A stretch of 64,000 nt of DNA from assembly GCF_001013475.1 (NCBI RefSeq), contig NZ_JZEF01000001.1:805358-869357 (forward strand), read 5' to 3'. The notes below the pieces were generated by a model. It worked only from the letters and a program-made list of their open reading frames with translations. It searched no databases and was not told the origin of the DNA. Positions 1 through 8,449 of this stretch are shown piece after piece; position 1 is the first letter of the stretch; each line of letters opens with the position of its first letter. The stretch comes from Xanthomonas arboricola pv. juglandis. Its GTDB lineage: Bacteria; Pseudomonadota; Gammaproteobacteria; Xanthomonadales; Xanthomonadaceae. The position numbers and the translations under genes were made by a program.

Positions 1-3000
1 AGCACTTCGCCAATCATCGAGCAACTAACGGAAAAGCGCGACACACTCAACGCCCATGTTGCGCGGCTCCACGAAGCTCACCAGCCCTCTGGACTGACGC
101 CATACCAAGTCTTCGGACACATGGTGCGCCTACGTCGCTTGGGCTACACGACACAAAGCCTGCCCCTTGAAGCGCCGACCTCCTGGGCGTCCCATCAAAA
201 AGAGGAGAGGGAATCGCTCCTGCGCGAACTGATCGAGCGAATTGAAGAAATTGGCGTTCCAGATGAGCACGCTTGGAGCGGCGTTCAGAACGATGGCCTC
301 TTGCCGAGTGAGCGCGATCGGTTGCTCATCTTGGTCGCTGGATTGACCGAGCGATTGAACGATTGGGAGGTGTCGACCACTGAGCTTCACAGCGCACTGG
401 ATCTTTCACCTCCACTCCGATTTGATGACGCCGGCCTTGCCGTTCAGCGCGTTAAGGCTCTGCTTGAAGCGCCAAAACTTGGCTCCGATGCGCTTCAAAG
501 CAAGGTCTGGGATGCACCTGGTCGCGCTTCGACAGTCATCGATACGCTTGAAAACGCTCAGAAGGCCAGAGCTGCGGTCGAGGCCAAGATCCAGATGGAG
601 GCGCTCGCGCGAGACTGGGATGCTACCAAGGCCACTTTGCGTGTTCTGCCAAACAGCTTCGTTTTGGGGAAAGAGCTGGCAACGTTGGGTGGGGCACACA
701 GTGCCTTGGTTCGGCTCGGGCCTGATCTGACACGATTGACGCAGCTTCTAGCCGAGAAGGCACCACTTACGCTCGATCTGGCGCTTAGGCTGGTTGCCAT
801 CGCGGAGCGCGCCACGACCATTCCGGAACTTGACCGCGATGCGTTGGTCGCCCAAATCTGGGAACGGGGCGTCGATGCAATCGAAGAGGTCGTTGTGGCT
901 GTTGAAACGGTCCAGCAGGCGAAGAGCCACCTGGCCTCTGTATTCCGCGACGCTGCATGGAGCAAAGACAGCGCGGAGCTTGAAGCGGCGCGTGGGCAGT
1001 TGGCGATGCGCGGCACGAGCTTGCTCCGCTTCCTAAGTGGAGATTGGCGTCGCGCCAATCAGACCATCCGCACACTCCTTTCTAACCCTAAGCTTCCGGC
1101 GTTGGACATGCTTGGATCGCTCGATGTTCTCCTGGATGCCAAGAGCGCTCAGAAGAAGATTGTTGAGCACGACGCCCAAGGACAAGAAGCGTCTGGCTCA
1201 AACTGGCAGCGCGAGCGCTCCAACCCATCCTTCCTCAGAGGCGTCGTGGCCTGGATGCGAACGCTCCGACCCTTGGGGAGCGGAGTTCGTGAGCGTTTGG
1301 CCGACATCAGCGATCGCGTATTGGCAACCGAAATCGCCAAACGCGTAAAGCCAGTTTTAGAAGAACTCGTTCGCGATTTGGCGCCTGTCCATGAAGCGTT
1401 GTTGTCTGCTGAGCGCAACCCATGGGGCGAGGAGACCGTCCTCAAGCGCGTTGCTCTATCGGAACTGGATGAGAAGTCCGCCCTTTGGCAAGCCGCGTCC
1501 CAGCAATCAGCCCTATTGGCTAATGCGCAGGAACTCACGATCGAGCAGGCGCTTGCGGTCATTGAACAAATCCAGCTGGCGCAAAATGCCATTACCACTT
1601 ACGACGCTCTGGCCGCTGATGGGACCTCAGCCTTTGGTCCGTTCTGGGGAGCACTAGATAGCAAGGCGCATGAGCTTCGCCAAGTCGCGTCTTGGATTGA
1701 ACACAATCCAGAGCTTCGCTTGTTGGCCGTGCGCATTGTTGATCCCGAGTCATTGCTTGATCGGGCTGAGGGATGTTCTTCTTCGGCAGGACTATTGGCC
1801 GGCGAAGTGATGGATCTTCTGGTTGGCTTGCAGTTTGAGGGCAACGCAGAGATCACGCGTGATCCCAGCCATGCACCTTTGGCAACACTCAAACTCCAGC
1901 TGGCAAGCTGGCAAGCCGACCCGGAAGGACTTCGGAGTTGGGTGTCTTACCTTGCCATTGCCAAGGAGGCCGAGCGTAAGGGCTTAGGTGCAATAGTCGA
2001 TGGTCTTGCCAGTGGCAAGCTGGCGAGAGCCGATGCCTTGGGCGTGTTCGATCTGTCTTACTACGAAGCTTTGCTTCAAGCGCTGGTGCAGCGCGATCGT
2101 GCGTTGGCGAGCTTTGACGGGCAGCGGCAGTCTCAGGTGGTATCAAGCTTTGCAAGCCTTGACCAGGAGCGTATGCAGCTGGCTCGGTATGAAGTGGTCA
2201 AGGCGCATCACAGCAAGATCCCGCGCCAAGGCGGTGCAACCGGCCCAACAGCTATTCTTATCGGCGAGATGGCCAGGAAAAAGGGTCATCTGCCGATTCG
2301 TCAATTGATGCAACGGTGTGCCCCTGCGATCCAGGCGCTCAAACCCGTCTTCATGATGAGTCCATTGTCTGTCGCGCAATTTTTGCCGGCAGGCGCGCTG
2401 GACTTCGACATACTGGTCATCGACGAAGCAAGTCAGGTGCAGCCGATCGATGCGCTTGGTGCGATCGCGCGCGTCAAGCAGTTGGTGATCGTGGGTGACG
2501 AGCGACAGCTCCCGCCCACACGCTTTTTCTCCAAAGCACTCGGCGATGGCGGTGACCGGGATGACGATGAGGGTGGGGCACAGGCGTCAGATGTAGAAAG
2601 CATCCTGGGGCTTTGCCGCGCAAGAGGATTACCTGAGCGCATGCTCCGTTGGCACTACCGGAGCCGCCATCAGTCGCTCATTGCCGTTTCCAATCAACAG
2701 TTCTACGAAGGCAAGCTCTTCATCGTCCCCAGTCCCTACACCAGTGAAGCAGGTGTGGGCTTGCGGCTGCATCATTTGCCAGAAGCCATCTACGACCGGG
2801 GCAACACGCGCACCAACCCCAAAGAAGCCAAGGCAGTTGCACTTGCAGTGCTGGCGCATGCGCAAAACACCCCTCAATTCACGCTGGGTGTAGCGACCTT
2901 CTCGACAGCGCAGCGCCGCGCCATTCTCGACGAGTTGGAACTCTTGCGCCGACAGCACCCGGAAACAGAAGGGTTCTTTGCCGATCACCCGGCTGAGCCC

Positions 3001-4299
3001 TTCTTCGTCAAGAGCCTCGAAAACATCCAGGGCGACGAGCGCGATGTCATCTATATCTCTGTGGGCTATGGGCGTGATGCGCAGCGCCACATGACGATGA
3101 ATTTCGGTCCTGTGAGTAATGACGGCGGCGAGCGGCGCTTGAATGTGCTCATCAGCCGTGCCAAATCGCGTTGCGAGGTCTTTACCTCGATCACTGATGA
3201 AGACATCGACACCGATCGTGCCAAGGGTAAGGGCACCTTTGCTTTAAAGCTCTTCTTGAACTACGCAAGGACGGGCCGCCTTACCCTCGCCACCCAGGCG
3301 CGAGACGCTAAGCACAGCGTATTCGAACAAGAGGTGGCCCAAGCACTTCGCGCGCGAGGCTACGATCTGCACACCGATGTGGGCCTTGCTGGCTTCTTCG
3401 TCGACATTGCGGTGTCTAATCCAGAGGAGCCTGGGCGCTACATTTTAGGCATTGAGTGCGACGGGCAGTCATATCGAGATGCCAGAAGCGCGCGCGATCG
3501 CGATCGCTTGCGTGAAAGCGTGCTGCGCGACAAGGGCTGGCAGGTTTACCGGATTTGGAGTTCGGACTGGTTCCACCGTCCTGAGGCAGAGCTTGAAAAA
3601 CTTGTTGTAGCCATTGAAAGAGCGAAGTCGGAGTCAGGCACCTTAGAGCCCAGTCCCAATTCTTCGCACCGTGCGGTGCCGGTGGAGATTCTCACCGTCG
3701 ATCGCGGTGAGGTCACTGAGATGGGCCTCATTGAGGCGCAAAGTCCGCCGGACACTGAACCTTACATTGAGGCGTCCTTCGCCGTGCCAAGCAACCAGTT
3801 CGAATTGCATTTGGTTCCAACAGGGCAACTCGCCACCATCGTGCGGCAGATCGTTGAAGTGGAAAGCCCCATTCATCGCAGCGAGGTCGTTATGCGCGCT
3901 CGGACGCTTTGGGGCTTGCAGCGTGCTGGCTCGCGTATCCAACAGGCGGTTGAAGAGGCGATTGGGTCAGTGGTGTCGATGGGTGGTGTGCAGGTCGTCG
4001 ATAAGGACTTCTTGGCCATTCCCGGGAAAGAGGTCCACGTGCGTGATCGTTCATTGGTCGAGTCCTCGACCCTGCGCCGGCCAGAGCTTTTGCCACCCGC
4101 AGAGATCAAGGTGGCGGTCACCAAAGTCGTCGCCGACAACCTGGGGGCAAAGCGAGACGAGTTGGTGTTGATCGTATCGCGTCAGCTCGGTTACCGGAGC
4201 ACCAGCACACAACTTAGACAGTTGATTTTGGATCAGATCGAGGCACTGCGGCTTGCGGGCAGGTTGGCTGACAAAGGCGAGTTGGTGGTCTTGGCCTAG
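1..4299 (+). CDS. Partial giant SF1 helicase with C-terminal Vsr-like nuclease and DUF3320-like tail (5' end outside window)
   Basis: The reading frame is open from base 1, so the start lies left of the window; the first internal ATG (121) is not a credible start. In the visible 1432 residues the SF1 motifs from II onward are clear: VIDEAS near residue 807, GDERQLPP near 833, RWHYRSRHQS near 883, QGDERDVIY near 1011 and NVLISRAKS near 1048. Walker A is not seen and should lie upstream. Residues about 1104-1200 form a Vsr/DUF559-like endonuclease domain (GIECDGQSY, then DKGWQVYRIWSSDW), and about 1280-1400 resemble DUF3320. Known family: DUF4011-helicase-nuclease giants are frequent in defence islands; the DUF4011 part cannot be seen here. 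Location beside an integrase and tRNA supports a mobile-island gene. Inference: nucleic-acid translocase/nuclease, possibly antiphage. It ends 19 bp from the convergent integrase. Confidence 0.85.
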   Translation, partial: STSPIIEQLTEKRDTLNAHVARLHEAHQPSGLTPYQVFGHMVRLRRLGYTTQSLPLEAPTSWASHQKEERESLLRELIERIEEIGVPDEHAWSGVQNDGLLPSERDRLLILVAGLTERLNDWEVSTTELHSALDLSPPLRFDDAGLAVQRVKALLEAPKLGSDALQSKVWDAPGRASTVIDTLENAQKARAAVEAKIQMEALARDWDATKATLRVLPNSFVLGKELATLGGAHSALVRLGPDLTRLTQLLAEKAPLTLDLALRLVAIAERATTIPELDRDALVAQIWERGVDAIEEVVVAVETVQQAKSHLASVFRDAAWSKDSAELEAARGQLAMRGTSLLRFLSGDWRRANQTIRTLLSNPKLPALDMLGSLDVLLDAKSAQKKIVEHDAQGQEASGSNWQRERSNPSFLRGVVAWMRTLRPLGSGVRERLADISDRVLATEIAKRVKPVLEELVRDLAPVHEALLSAERNPWGEETVLKRVALSELDEKSALWQAASQQSALLANAQELTIEQALAVIEQIQLAQNAITTYDALAADGTSAFGPFWGALDSKAHELRQVASWIEHNPELRLLAVRIVDPESLLDRAEGCSSSAGLLAGEVMDLLVGLQFEGNAEITRDPSHAPLATLKLQLASWQADPEGLRSWVSYLAIAKEAERKGLGAIVDGLASGKLARADALGVFDLSYYEALLQALVQRDRALASFDGQRQSQVVSSFASLDQERMQLARYEVVKAHHSKIPRQGGATGPTAILIGEMARKKGHLPIRQLMQRCAPAIQALKPVFMMSPLSVAQFLPAGALDFDILVIDEASQVQPIDALGAIARVKQLVIVGDERQLPPTRFFSKALGDGGDRDDDEGGAQASDVESILGLCRARGLPERMLRWHYRSRHQSLIAVSNQQFYEGKLFIVPSPYTSEAGVGLRLHHLPEAIYDRGNTRTNPKEAKAVALAVLAHAQNTPQFTLGVATFSTAQRRAILDELELLRRQHPETEGFFADHPAEPFFVKSLENIQGDERDVIYISVGYGRDAQRHMTMNFGPVSNDGGERRLNVLISRAKSRCEVFTSITDEDIDTDRAKGKGTFALKLFLNYARTGRLTLATQARDAKHSVFEQEVAQALRARGYDLHTDVGLAGFFVDIAVSNPEEPGRYILGIECDGQSYRDARSARDRDRLRESVLRDKGWQVYRIWSSDWFHRPEAELEKLVVAIERAKSESGTLEPSPNSSHRAVPVEILTVDRGEVTEMGLIEAQSPPDTEPYIEASFAVPSNQFELHLVPTGQLATIVRQIVEVESPIHRSEVVMRARTLWGLQRAGSRIQQAVEEAIGSVVSMGGVQVVDKDFLAIPGKEVHVRDRSLVESSTLRRPELLPPAEIKVAVTKVVADNLGAKRDELVLIVSRQLGYRSTSTQLRQLILDQIEALRLAGRLADKGELVVLA

Positions 4300-4318
4300 C
4301 GCTCATGGTCTATTTTTT

Positions 4319-5728
4319 TCACTGCGCTTTTGCCCGCGCTTGGAAGGCAAGCGCAACCGCTGAAGCCATATCCTTGGGGCTTAGTTCCAAAAGCTGGGTG
4401 ACCACTGCGTCTACGTTGGCACCTGCACCACCTTGGCGTTCGAGCTGTTCGAGCTTCTTGCCCAACGCGACAGGATCCGGGTTGAAGTAGCGCATGAAGG
4501 TCTTTAAGTCCTTATGCCCCGAGATCCTGGCCGCTTCCGCTGGGTTGAGGTGATGTCCCATCTCTGTGATGCGCGTATGGCGCAGATCGTGCATGCGCGC
4601 AGTCAGGATCTCTGGGTCACCGAGCTTCTCGGCTATCTGCCCACGGACGCGATCCCAGGCCTGAGTGACGGTGTCTGCCCGAATGCGCTTGCCGCGCGAG
4701 GTCACAAAGACGGGTCCTTTCTTCGTTTCGCTGGCTTCAAAGCGGGCTGCGATCAAGGCCATCGGCTCTGACGTCAACGGGATCACGCGCTCGTTGTATT
4801 TGCCATTCTTGGCCTTGGTCTCGCGAAGTCGCGCGGTCTTCTTCTTGAAGTTGATGTCCGCCCAATCGAGCTTGACGCACTCCGAGCGGCGGGCTGCCGT
4901 CATGCGAGCAAAACGGATGACATCGGCCGTTGCCGGGTCGGTCCGCCCAGCATCAAGCTGCGCAACGATGGCGTTCCATTCCTCCTCGGTGAGCGTCCGG
5001 TCGCGCGCGTCATCCGAATTGAGCGATTTCAAGCTCTTGATCGGCGAGCGCAGATCAATCTGCCAGTTTTCGTGGGCAATCCGGAAGAGGTTTCGGATCG
5101 TGGTCAGGGCTCGCTTTTTGCTGCCCTGGGCCATAGGGAGCGTGGTGCCGTCTCGCTTGACCTTGATGTAGGCGTTCACGAACGAGCCGGCATGGCGCCC
5201 CAAGAAGTCATCCTGAGTCAAATCCTTGGCCAGCTTGCGGGTGAGGTGGGGCAGGCCGGTCTGGCTCAACCCAAGGCCTTTGCCACCTCCCAAGAAGAGA
5301 TAGGCATTGGATTGGTCGGTCCTGACCGACGCGTGCTTGATGAGCCCATCATCGATCTCTTGGACAAACCGGCGCAAAAGATCCCCAAAGGTCCAGGCCT
5401 CTGCCGTGTGCGCGTAGGGCGTTTGCCGAAGCTCCAAGGAGGCGTGTTCTCGGCGGACATAGGCCTCGGCCATGAGCCGAGCAGCATCAATGTGATGCTC
5501 GGTATTCGGGGACGCCTTCGGGTCGATGGGGTAGCGCACCAGCGGGAACTTCAAGGCTTGCCCGTTGAGGGACCTTCGGATGCGCGCCTCCCACCTGAGT
5601 TGCCCATCCGTCCTGAGCGTCACGCCCGCCACCGAGCTAACGGCCTGGGAGGCCTTGATGCCGCGTGGGAGCGTGCCGCTGAAGGTCTTGGTGCGCCCAG
5701 GCTTGGCGGCTGTTTTGGCTTTGCTCAC
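4319..5728 (-). CDS. Tyrosine recombinase / phage-type integrase
   Basis: 469 residues, GTG start at 5728 preceded by an AGGGAG ribosome site about 8 nt upstream. The C-terminal catalytic domain carries all the signature residues: Arg in TAARRSEC (about 278), HDLRHTR (HxxR, about 378-381), SGHKD (His about 402) and the tyrosine nucleophile in MRYFNP (about 412). The N-terminal part holds an arm-binding/SAM-like domain of about 130 residues. Family function: site-specific integration and excision, commonly at tRNA genes. Its 5' end lies 29 bp from a tRNA-Arg gene and about 220 bp from a truncated tRNA-Arg, so it is very probably the integrase of the element that includes the helicase to its left. 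Reads leftward, away from the tRNA. Confidence 0.95.
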   Translation of the reverse strand: MSKAKTAAKPGRTKTFSGTLPRGIKASQAVSSVAGVTLRTDGQLRWEARIRRSLNGQALKFPLVRYPIDPKASPNTEHHIDAARLMAEAYVRREHASLELRQTPYAHTAEAWTFGDLLRRFVQEIDDGLIKHASVRTDQSNAYLFLGGGKGLGLSQTGLPHLTRKLAKDLTQDDFLGRHAGSFVNAYIKVKRDGTTLPMAQGSKKRALTTIRNLFRIAHENWQIDLRSPIKSLKSLNSDDARDRTLTEEEWNAIVAQLDAGRTDPATADVIRFARMTAARRSECVKLDWADINFKKKTARLRETKAKNGKYNERVIPLTSEPMALIAARFEASETKKGPVFVTSRGKRIRADTVTQAWDRVRGQIAEKLGDPEILTARMHDLRHTRITEMGHHLNPAEAARISGHKDLKTFMRYFNPDPVALGKKLEQLERQGGAGANVDAVVTQLLELSPKDMASAVALAFQARAKAQ

Positions 5729-5757
5729 TTAGCGTCTCCCTGTATCCTTAGACAGAT

Positions 5758-5834
5758 GGCCCCGTGGCACAATTGGATAGCGCGCGTCCCTCCTAAGGAC
5801 GAGGTTGCTGGTTCGAACCCAGCCGGGGTCACCA
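5758..5834 (+). tRNA. tRNA-Arg (anticodon CCU)
   Basis: A full 77-nt cloverleaf with encoded CCA. The acceptor stem is GGCCCCG/CGGGGTC (one G-U pair). The D-loop is AATTGGATA. The anticodon stem CGTCC/GGACG is perfectly paired around the loop CTCCTAA, and the TPsiC arm contains GGTTCGAACC. One A-C mismatch is present in the D stem. It sits between the integrase and a second, truncated tRNA-Arg(CCU) whose anticodon and T stems differ. Because its own stems pair perfectly it is not a crossover hybrid; it may be a tRNA carried by the integrated element, or the host gene. Confidence 0.93.
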
Positions 5835-5944
5835 CTTTTTTGACAATCGGCATGACTAGGCCTGTCGTTACCACAGACTTGCCACAGTCAGGCTAGACTT
5901 CCACGCAAAGCCTTGTCCCGCTTGGGTCTTAGTCTAGCGACGTT

Positions 5945-5993
5945 GTCCCTCCTAAGGGGAAGGTCGCCCGTTCGAATCGGGCCGGGGTCACCA
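5945..5993 (+). repeat. 3' half of a second tRNA-Arg(CCU): probable attachment-site (att) remnant
   Basis: Forty-nine bases running from the anticodon arm to the CCA end of a tRNA-Arg(CCU): loop CTCCTAA, stem remnant GGGGA, T arm GCCCGTTCGAATCGGGC, acceptor half CGGGGTC and ACCA. The preceding bases do not form an acceptor or D arm. It shares GTCCCTCCTAAGG with the intact tRNA at 5758-5834 but then differs in the anticodon and T stems, so it is not a simple copy of that gene. Most likely it is the host tRNA 3' half displaced by integration in the anticodon loop (attR), with the other half left of the window. Confidence 0.75.
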
Positions 5994-6436
5994 TGAATCA
6001 ACGAATTAGCGCCGATTTTCTTTTCGGGTCTTGCCAGATTTAGAGACATATCCACAGCCGACTGCCACAGTTGCCACAAGCGTGCTCGCGTGGCCGAAGT
6101 TGGCGATGAAGCGCTTCAATTCCCCTCGCGCCTTGCCTGCTGTAGCGGGGGGATTGGCCGCGTACCAATCCACGTACCACTCAAGGTAGACGCTCACCAG
6201 TGGCAGGCGCGCAAGGATGCGTACGCCATGCGTCAGCTCAGCTTCTTTCGCTGCTGGTATTTCTTCAGCCTCATGAGCGCCGAGGCGGCCGAGGCAGATG
6301 CGGTGAGGTACGCCGCTCTGGTGCCAGCGGAGGTAGGCACTTGCGCCTCGCAGAGGCTAACGAGCGAGTTAGCGCACCGCTCGTTACTTGACTTGCTGCG
6401 GTGCGGGCAAGCAGGCTCCGCTGCGTCTAAGGAAAG
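5994..6436. other. 443-bp stretch without a convincing gene
   Basis: It holds two things. On the minus strand an open frame runs from a TAG near 6357 down to 6006. From a GTG at 6197 it would encode 63 residues (VSVYLEWYVDWYAA...), and the upstream 50 codons are also open and protein-like, so it may be a decayed gene. A perfect 9-bp inverted repeat TAACGAGCG/CGCTCGTTA with an 11-nt loop lies at 6358-6386. The motif TTGCCACA, also present at 5879, recurs at 6070 close to ACTGCCACAG; these could be integrase arm sites. Confidence 0.4.
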
Positions 6437-6673
6437 ATGGATATGCCCATGCGCGAAATTGATGGATGGACAGTTTCCGCCCATGTGGAGACGGATGAAA
6501 AGGGGAAGCCCGTGGCCGGAATTTTGAGCAGGCGCCTCGAAGGCCGGGCACGTCATATGCTTTGGCTGCGTGGCTTCAAATTTCGCAATGAACGTGAGGC
6601 GAGAGAACACGCTGAGCGTGTTATTACCAAGATCCGGGGCGTCACCGGTGAGGGCGTTCCGATACCTTCCTGA
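6437..6673 (+). CDS. Small hypothetical protein (78 aa)
   Basis: ATG at 6437 with AAGGA five bases upstream. The 78-residue product is highly charged (MDMPMREIDGWTVSAH..., then REAREHAERVITKIRG), with no signal peptide or membrane segment. No family is recognised. The polar composition and good ribosome site suggest a real small gene. It lies just outside the tRNA/integrase junction, separated by about 75 bp from the convergent pgaD stop. A start at the internal ATG four codons later is also possible. Confidence 0.55.
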   Translation: MDMPMREIDGWTVSAHVETDEKGKPVAGILSRRLEGRARHMLWLRGFKFRNEREAREHAERVITKIRGVTGEGVPIPS

Positions 6674-6749
6674 CTAGCGCTTAGGGGCCAAGACCTGCCC
6701 GCGCAAAACAGGCCCTAGTTCGTTTGTCGTTGCGCAAACGCCACCTTTC

Positions 6750-7196
6750 TCACCCATGCCGCACAACCCGCACCCCCACCGGCCTTGCAAACTTATCCAT
6801 CGCCACCGAGGAGATGCGGCTGTGGCGCAGCAGGCTGCCGAGCTGTTCGGGGACACCCAGGCGTTGATCGACTTCCGGTTCGAGCACGGTGCGGCGGCGT
6901 TTGCGCTGGTCGGCCTTGGCGAAGCGGATGCGGTTGTACTCGGCCCAGCCGACGGTGGTGATGGCGCTCATCAGCGCGATCACCGGCAGGGCGCCCAGTG
7001 CGAACGGGTCCAGCGCGTTGTGCTTGAGGTACAGCTCCATATAGGCGCTGCGCAGGCCGAAGAACCAGGCGATGAGCGTTGCCAGTGGTGCCCACAGATA
7101 GAAGTAAACCATCCAGGCGCCGGCGGTGGCGGCGCCGTAGGCGAGCCGGCGCGAGCGGCCGAGGCGTTGCGGCAGGTTGATGATGGGCGGTGTCAT
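6750..7196 (-). CDS. pgaD: PgaD/HmsS-type small membrane subunit of PNAG synthase
   Basis: 148 residues starting MTPPIINLPQ; its ATG at 7196 overlaps the pgaC stop in an ATGA, indicating translational coupling. Two hydrophobic segments (AGAWMVYFYLWAPLATLIAW, about residues 27-46, and a second around ALPVIALMSAITTVGW) are followed by a basic cytoplasmic tail (KADQRKRRRT). Size and topology match PgaD/HmsS, the partner of the PgaC glycosyltransferase whose assembly is stabilised by cyclic-di-GMP in E. coli. Assignment relies mainly on position and topology, since the family is poorly conserved. Last gene of the pgaABCD operon. Confidence 0.85.
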   Translation of the reverse strand: MTPPIINLPQRLGRSRRLAYGAATAGAWMVYFYLWAPLATLIAWFFGLRSAYMELYLKHNALDPFALGALPVIALMSAITTVGWAEYNRIRFAKADQRKRRRTVLEPEVDQRLGVPEQLGSLLRHSRISSVAMDKFARPVGVRVVRHG

Positions 7197-8446
7197 TGGA
7201 TTCCTCGGTCGGGGCTTTTCCAGCGGGCGCGTTTGCTGCGGCGCGCGAGCAGGGCACGGGGGAAGGCGATGACGGCAGTGAGCATGCCGATCATCCAGAA
7301 GGCGACCGGATACCAGATCACCCAGAAGAACTGGCGCGCCAGGCCTTTTTCGTAGCGGCGTTCGATCACCAGGCTGGTGGCGAACTGCATCAGGCACACC
7401 ACCGCCAGCACCAGGCCATGCCAGCGCGGCAGGATGGTGTCGACGTACAGCGCAGGCGGCAGCGTGATGACTTTGCCGAGCAGCCACAGCACGATGATGA
7501 AGAGCATCGTGTAGGCCCAGGCCAGGCTGAGCGCGTATTCCAGCAGCACGCCCCACATGCGTCGGCTGCGCCAGGACAGCACGCGGCGGCCATGGCTCAG
7601 CAACACTTCCACACCGCCGCGCGCCCAGCGCAGGCGCTGCATCCACAGGCCGCGGAAGGTCTCCGGCATCAGGATCCAGCACAGTGCGTTGGGTTCGTAG
7701 CGGATATCCCAGTCGTCGAGCTGCAGGCGCCAGGAAATGTCGATGTCTTCGGTGACCATGTTGTCGGACCAGAAGCCGACGTGATGCAGCGCCGACCGCC
7801 GGAACGCGCAGATCACGCCCGACACGGTGAACAGCCGCCCGTAGACACGCTGCGCACGCTTGATCAAACCGACGATGGCGGAGAATTCGCCCACCTGCAT
7901 GCGGCCCATCAGCGTGGTGCGGTTACGCACCCGGGGGTTGCCGGTGACACCGCCGACGCGCGGGCCGGAGATCAGGTGGCCGACCATCCAGCGGGTGGCA
8001 TTCGGGTCCAGGATGGCGTCGGCATCCACGCACACCAGATAGTCCGAGCGCGACGCCAGCGTGCCGACACGCAGCGCGTTGGCCTTGCCGTGATTCTGCT
8101 CCAGGTGCACCACGCGCAGGCGCGGATGCTGGTGGGTGAGGTCGTCGAGCGCTTGGGCGGTGTCGTCGCTGCTGCCATCGTTGATGGCGATGATCTCGAA
8201 GTCCGGGTAGTTCTGCGCACTCATCGCGGCGATGGTTTCGCCGACATGCTTGGCCTCGTTGTAGCAGGGCACCAGCAACGACACGAACGGCTCGCTGGCC
8301 AACGGTGGCGGCGAGGAGGGACCTGGCGTGCCGCGTTCGCGTCGCAGGTAGTAGTACGTGCCTCCGATCATCCAGAAGAACGCCATGATGATGGGATAGA
8401 AAAACGCGAAGTTGAACAGGGCGCCCAACAGGAGGCTGGTCGTCAT
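7193..8446 (-). CDS. pgaC: Poly-beta-1,6-N-acetyl-D-glucosamine synthase, GT2 family
   Basis: 417 residues. One N-terminal membrane segment (about 5-32) is followed by a family-2 glycosyltransferase domain with INDGSSDD (88-95), the metal-binding DADA (141-144), the base TED (232-234) and QRLRW (270-274). Further membrane helices follow (about 305-400). This is the diagnostic order of processive PgaC/HmsR/IcaA enzymes, which polymerise UDP-GlcNAc into poly-beta-1,6-GlcNAc at the inner membrane. It starts 3 bp after the pgaB stop and overlaps pgaD by 4 bp. Confidence 0.96.
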   Translation of the reverse strand: MTTSLLLGALFNFAFFYPIIMAFFWMIGGTYYYLRRERGTPGPSSPPPLASEPFVSLLVPCYNEAKHVGETIAAMSAQNYPDFEIIAINDGSSDDTAQALDDLTHQHPRLRVVHLEQNHGKANALRVGTLASRSDYLVCVDADAILDPNATRWMVGHLISGPRVGGVTGNPRVRNRTTLMGRMQVGEFSAIVGLIKRAQRVYGRLFTVSGVICAFRRSALHHVGFWSDNMVTEDIDISWRLQLDDWDIRYEPNALCWILMPETFRGLWMQRLRWARGGVEVLLSHGRRVLSWRSRRMWGVLLEYALSLAWAYTMLFIIVLWLLGKVITLPPALYVDTILPRWHGLVLAVVCLMQFATSLVIERRYEKGLARQFFWVIWYPVAFWMIGMLTAVIAFPRALLARRSKRARWKSPDRGIQ

Positions 8447-8449
8447 CGG

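Noticed and set aside
121..4299. Helicase start at ATG 121
   Set aside because: The frame is open from base 1 with protein-like sequence (LTEKRDTLNAHVARLHEAH), so the gene is truncated by the window edge.
5888..6079. Minus-strand ORF containing GDPGPIRTGDLPLRR
   Set aside because: It is the antisense reading of the tRNA-Arg half at 5945-5993, a well-known kind of false gene.
6351..6390. Integron attC site suggested by CTAAC...GTTAG
   Set aside because: The core does not fit GTTRRRY, and no integron integrase or cassette is present; it is a simple inverted repeat.
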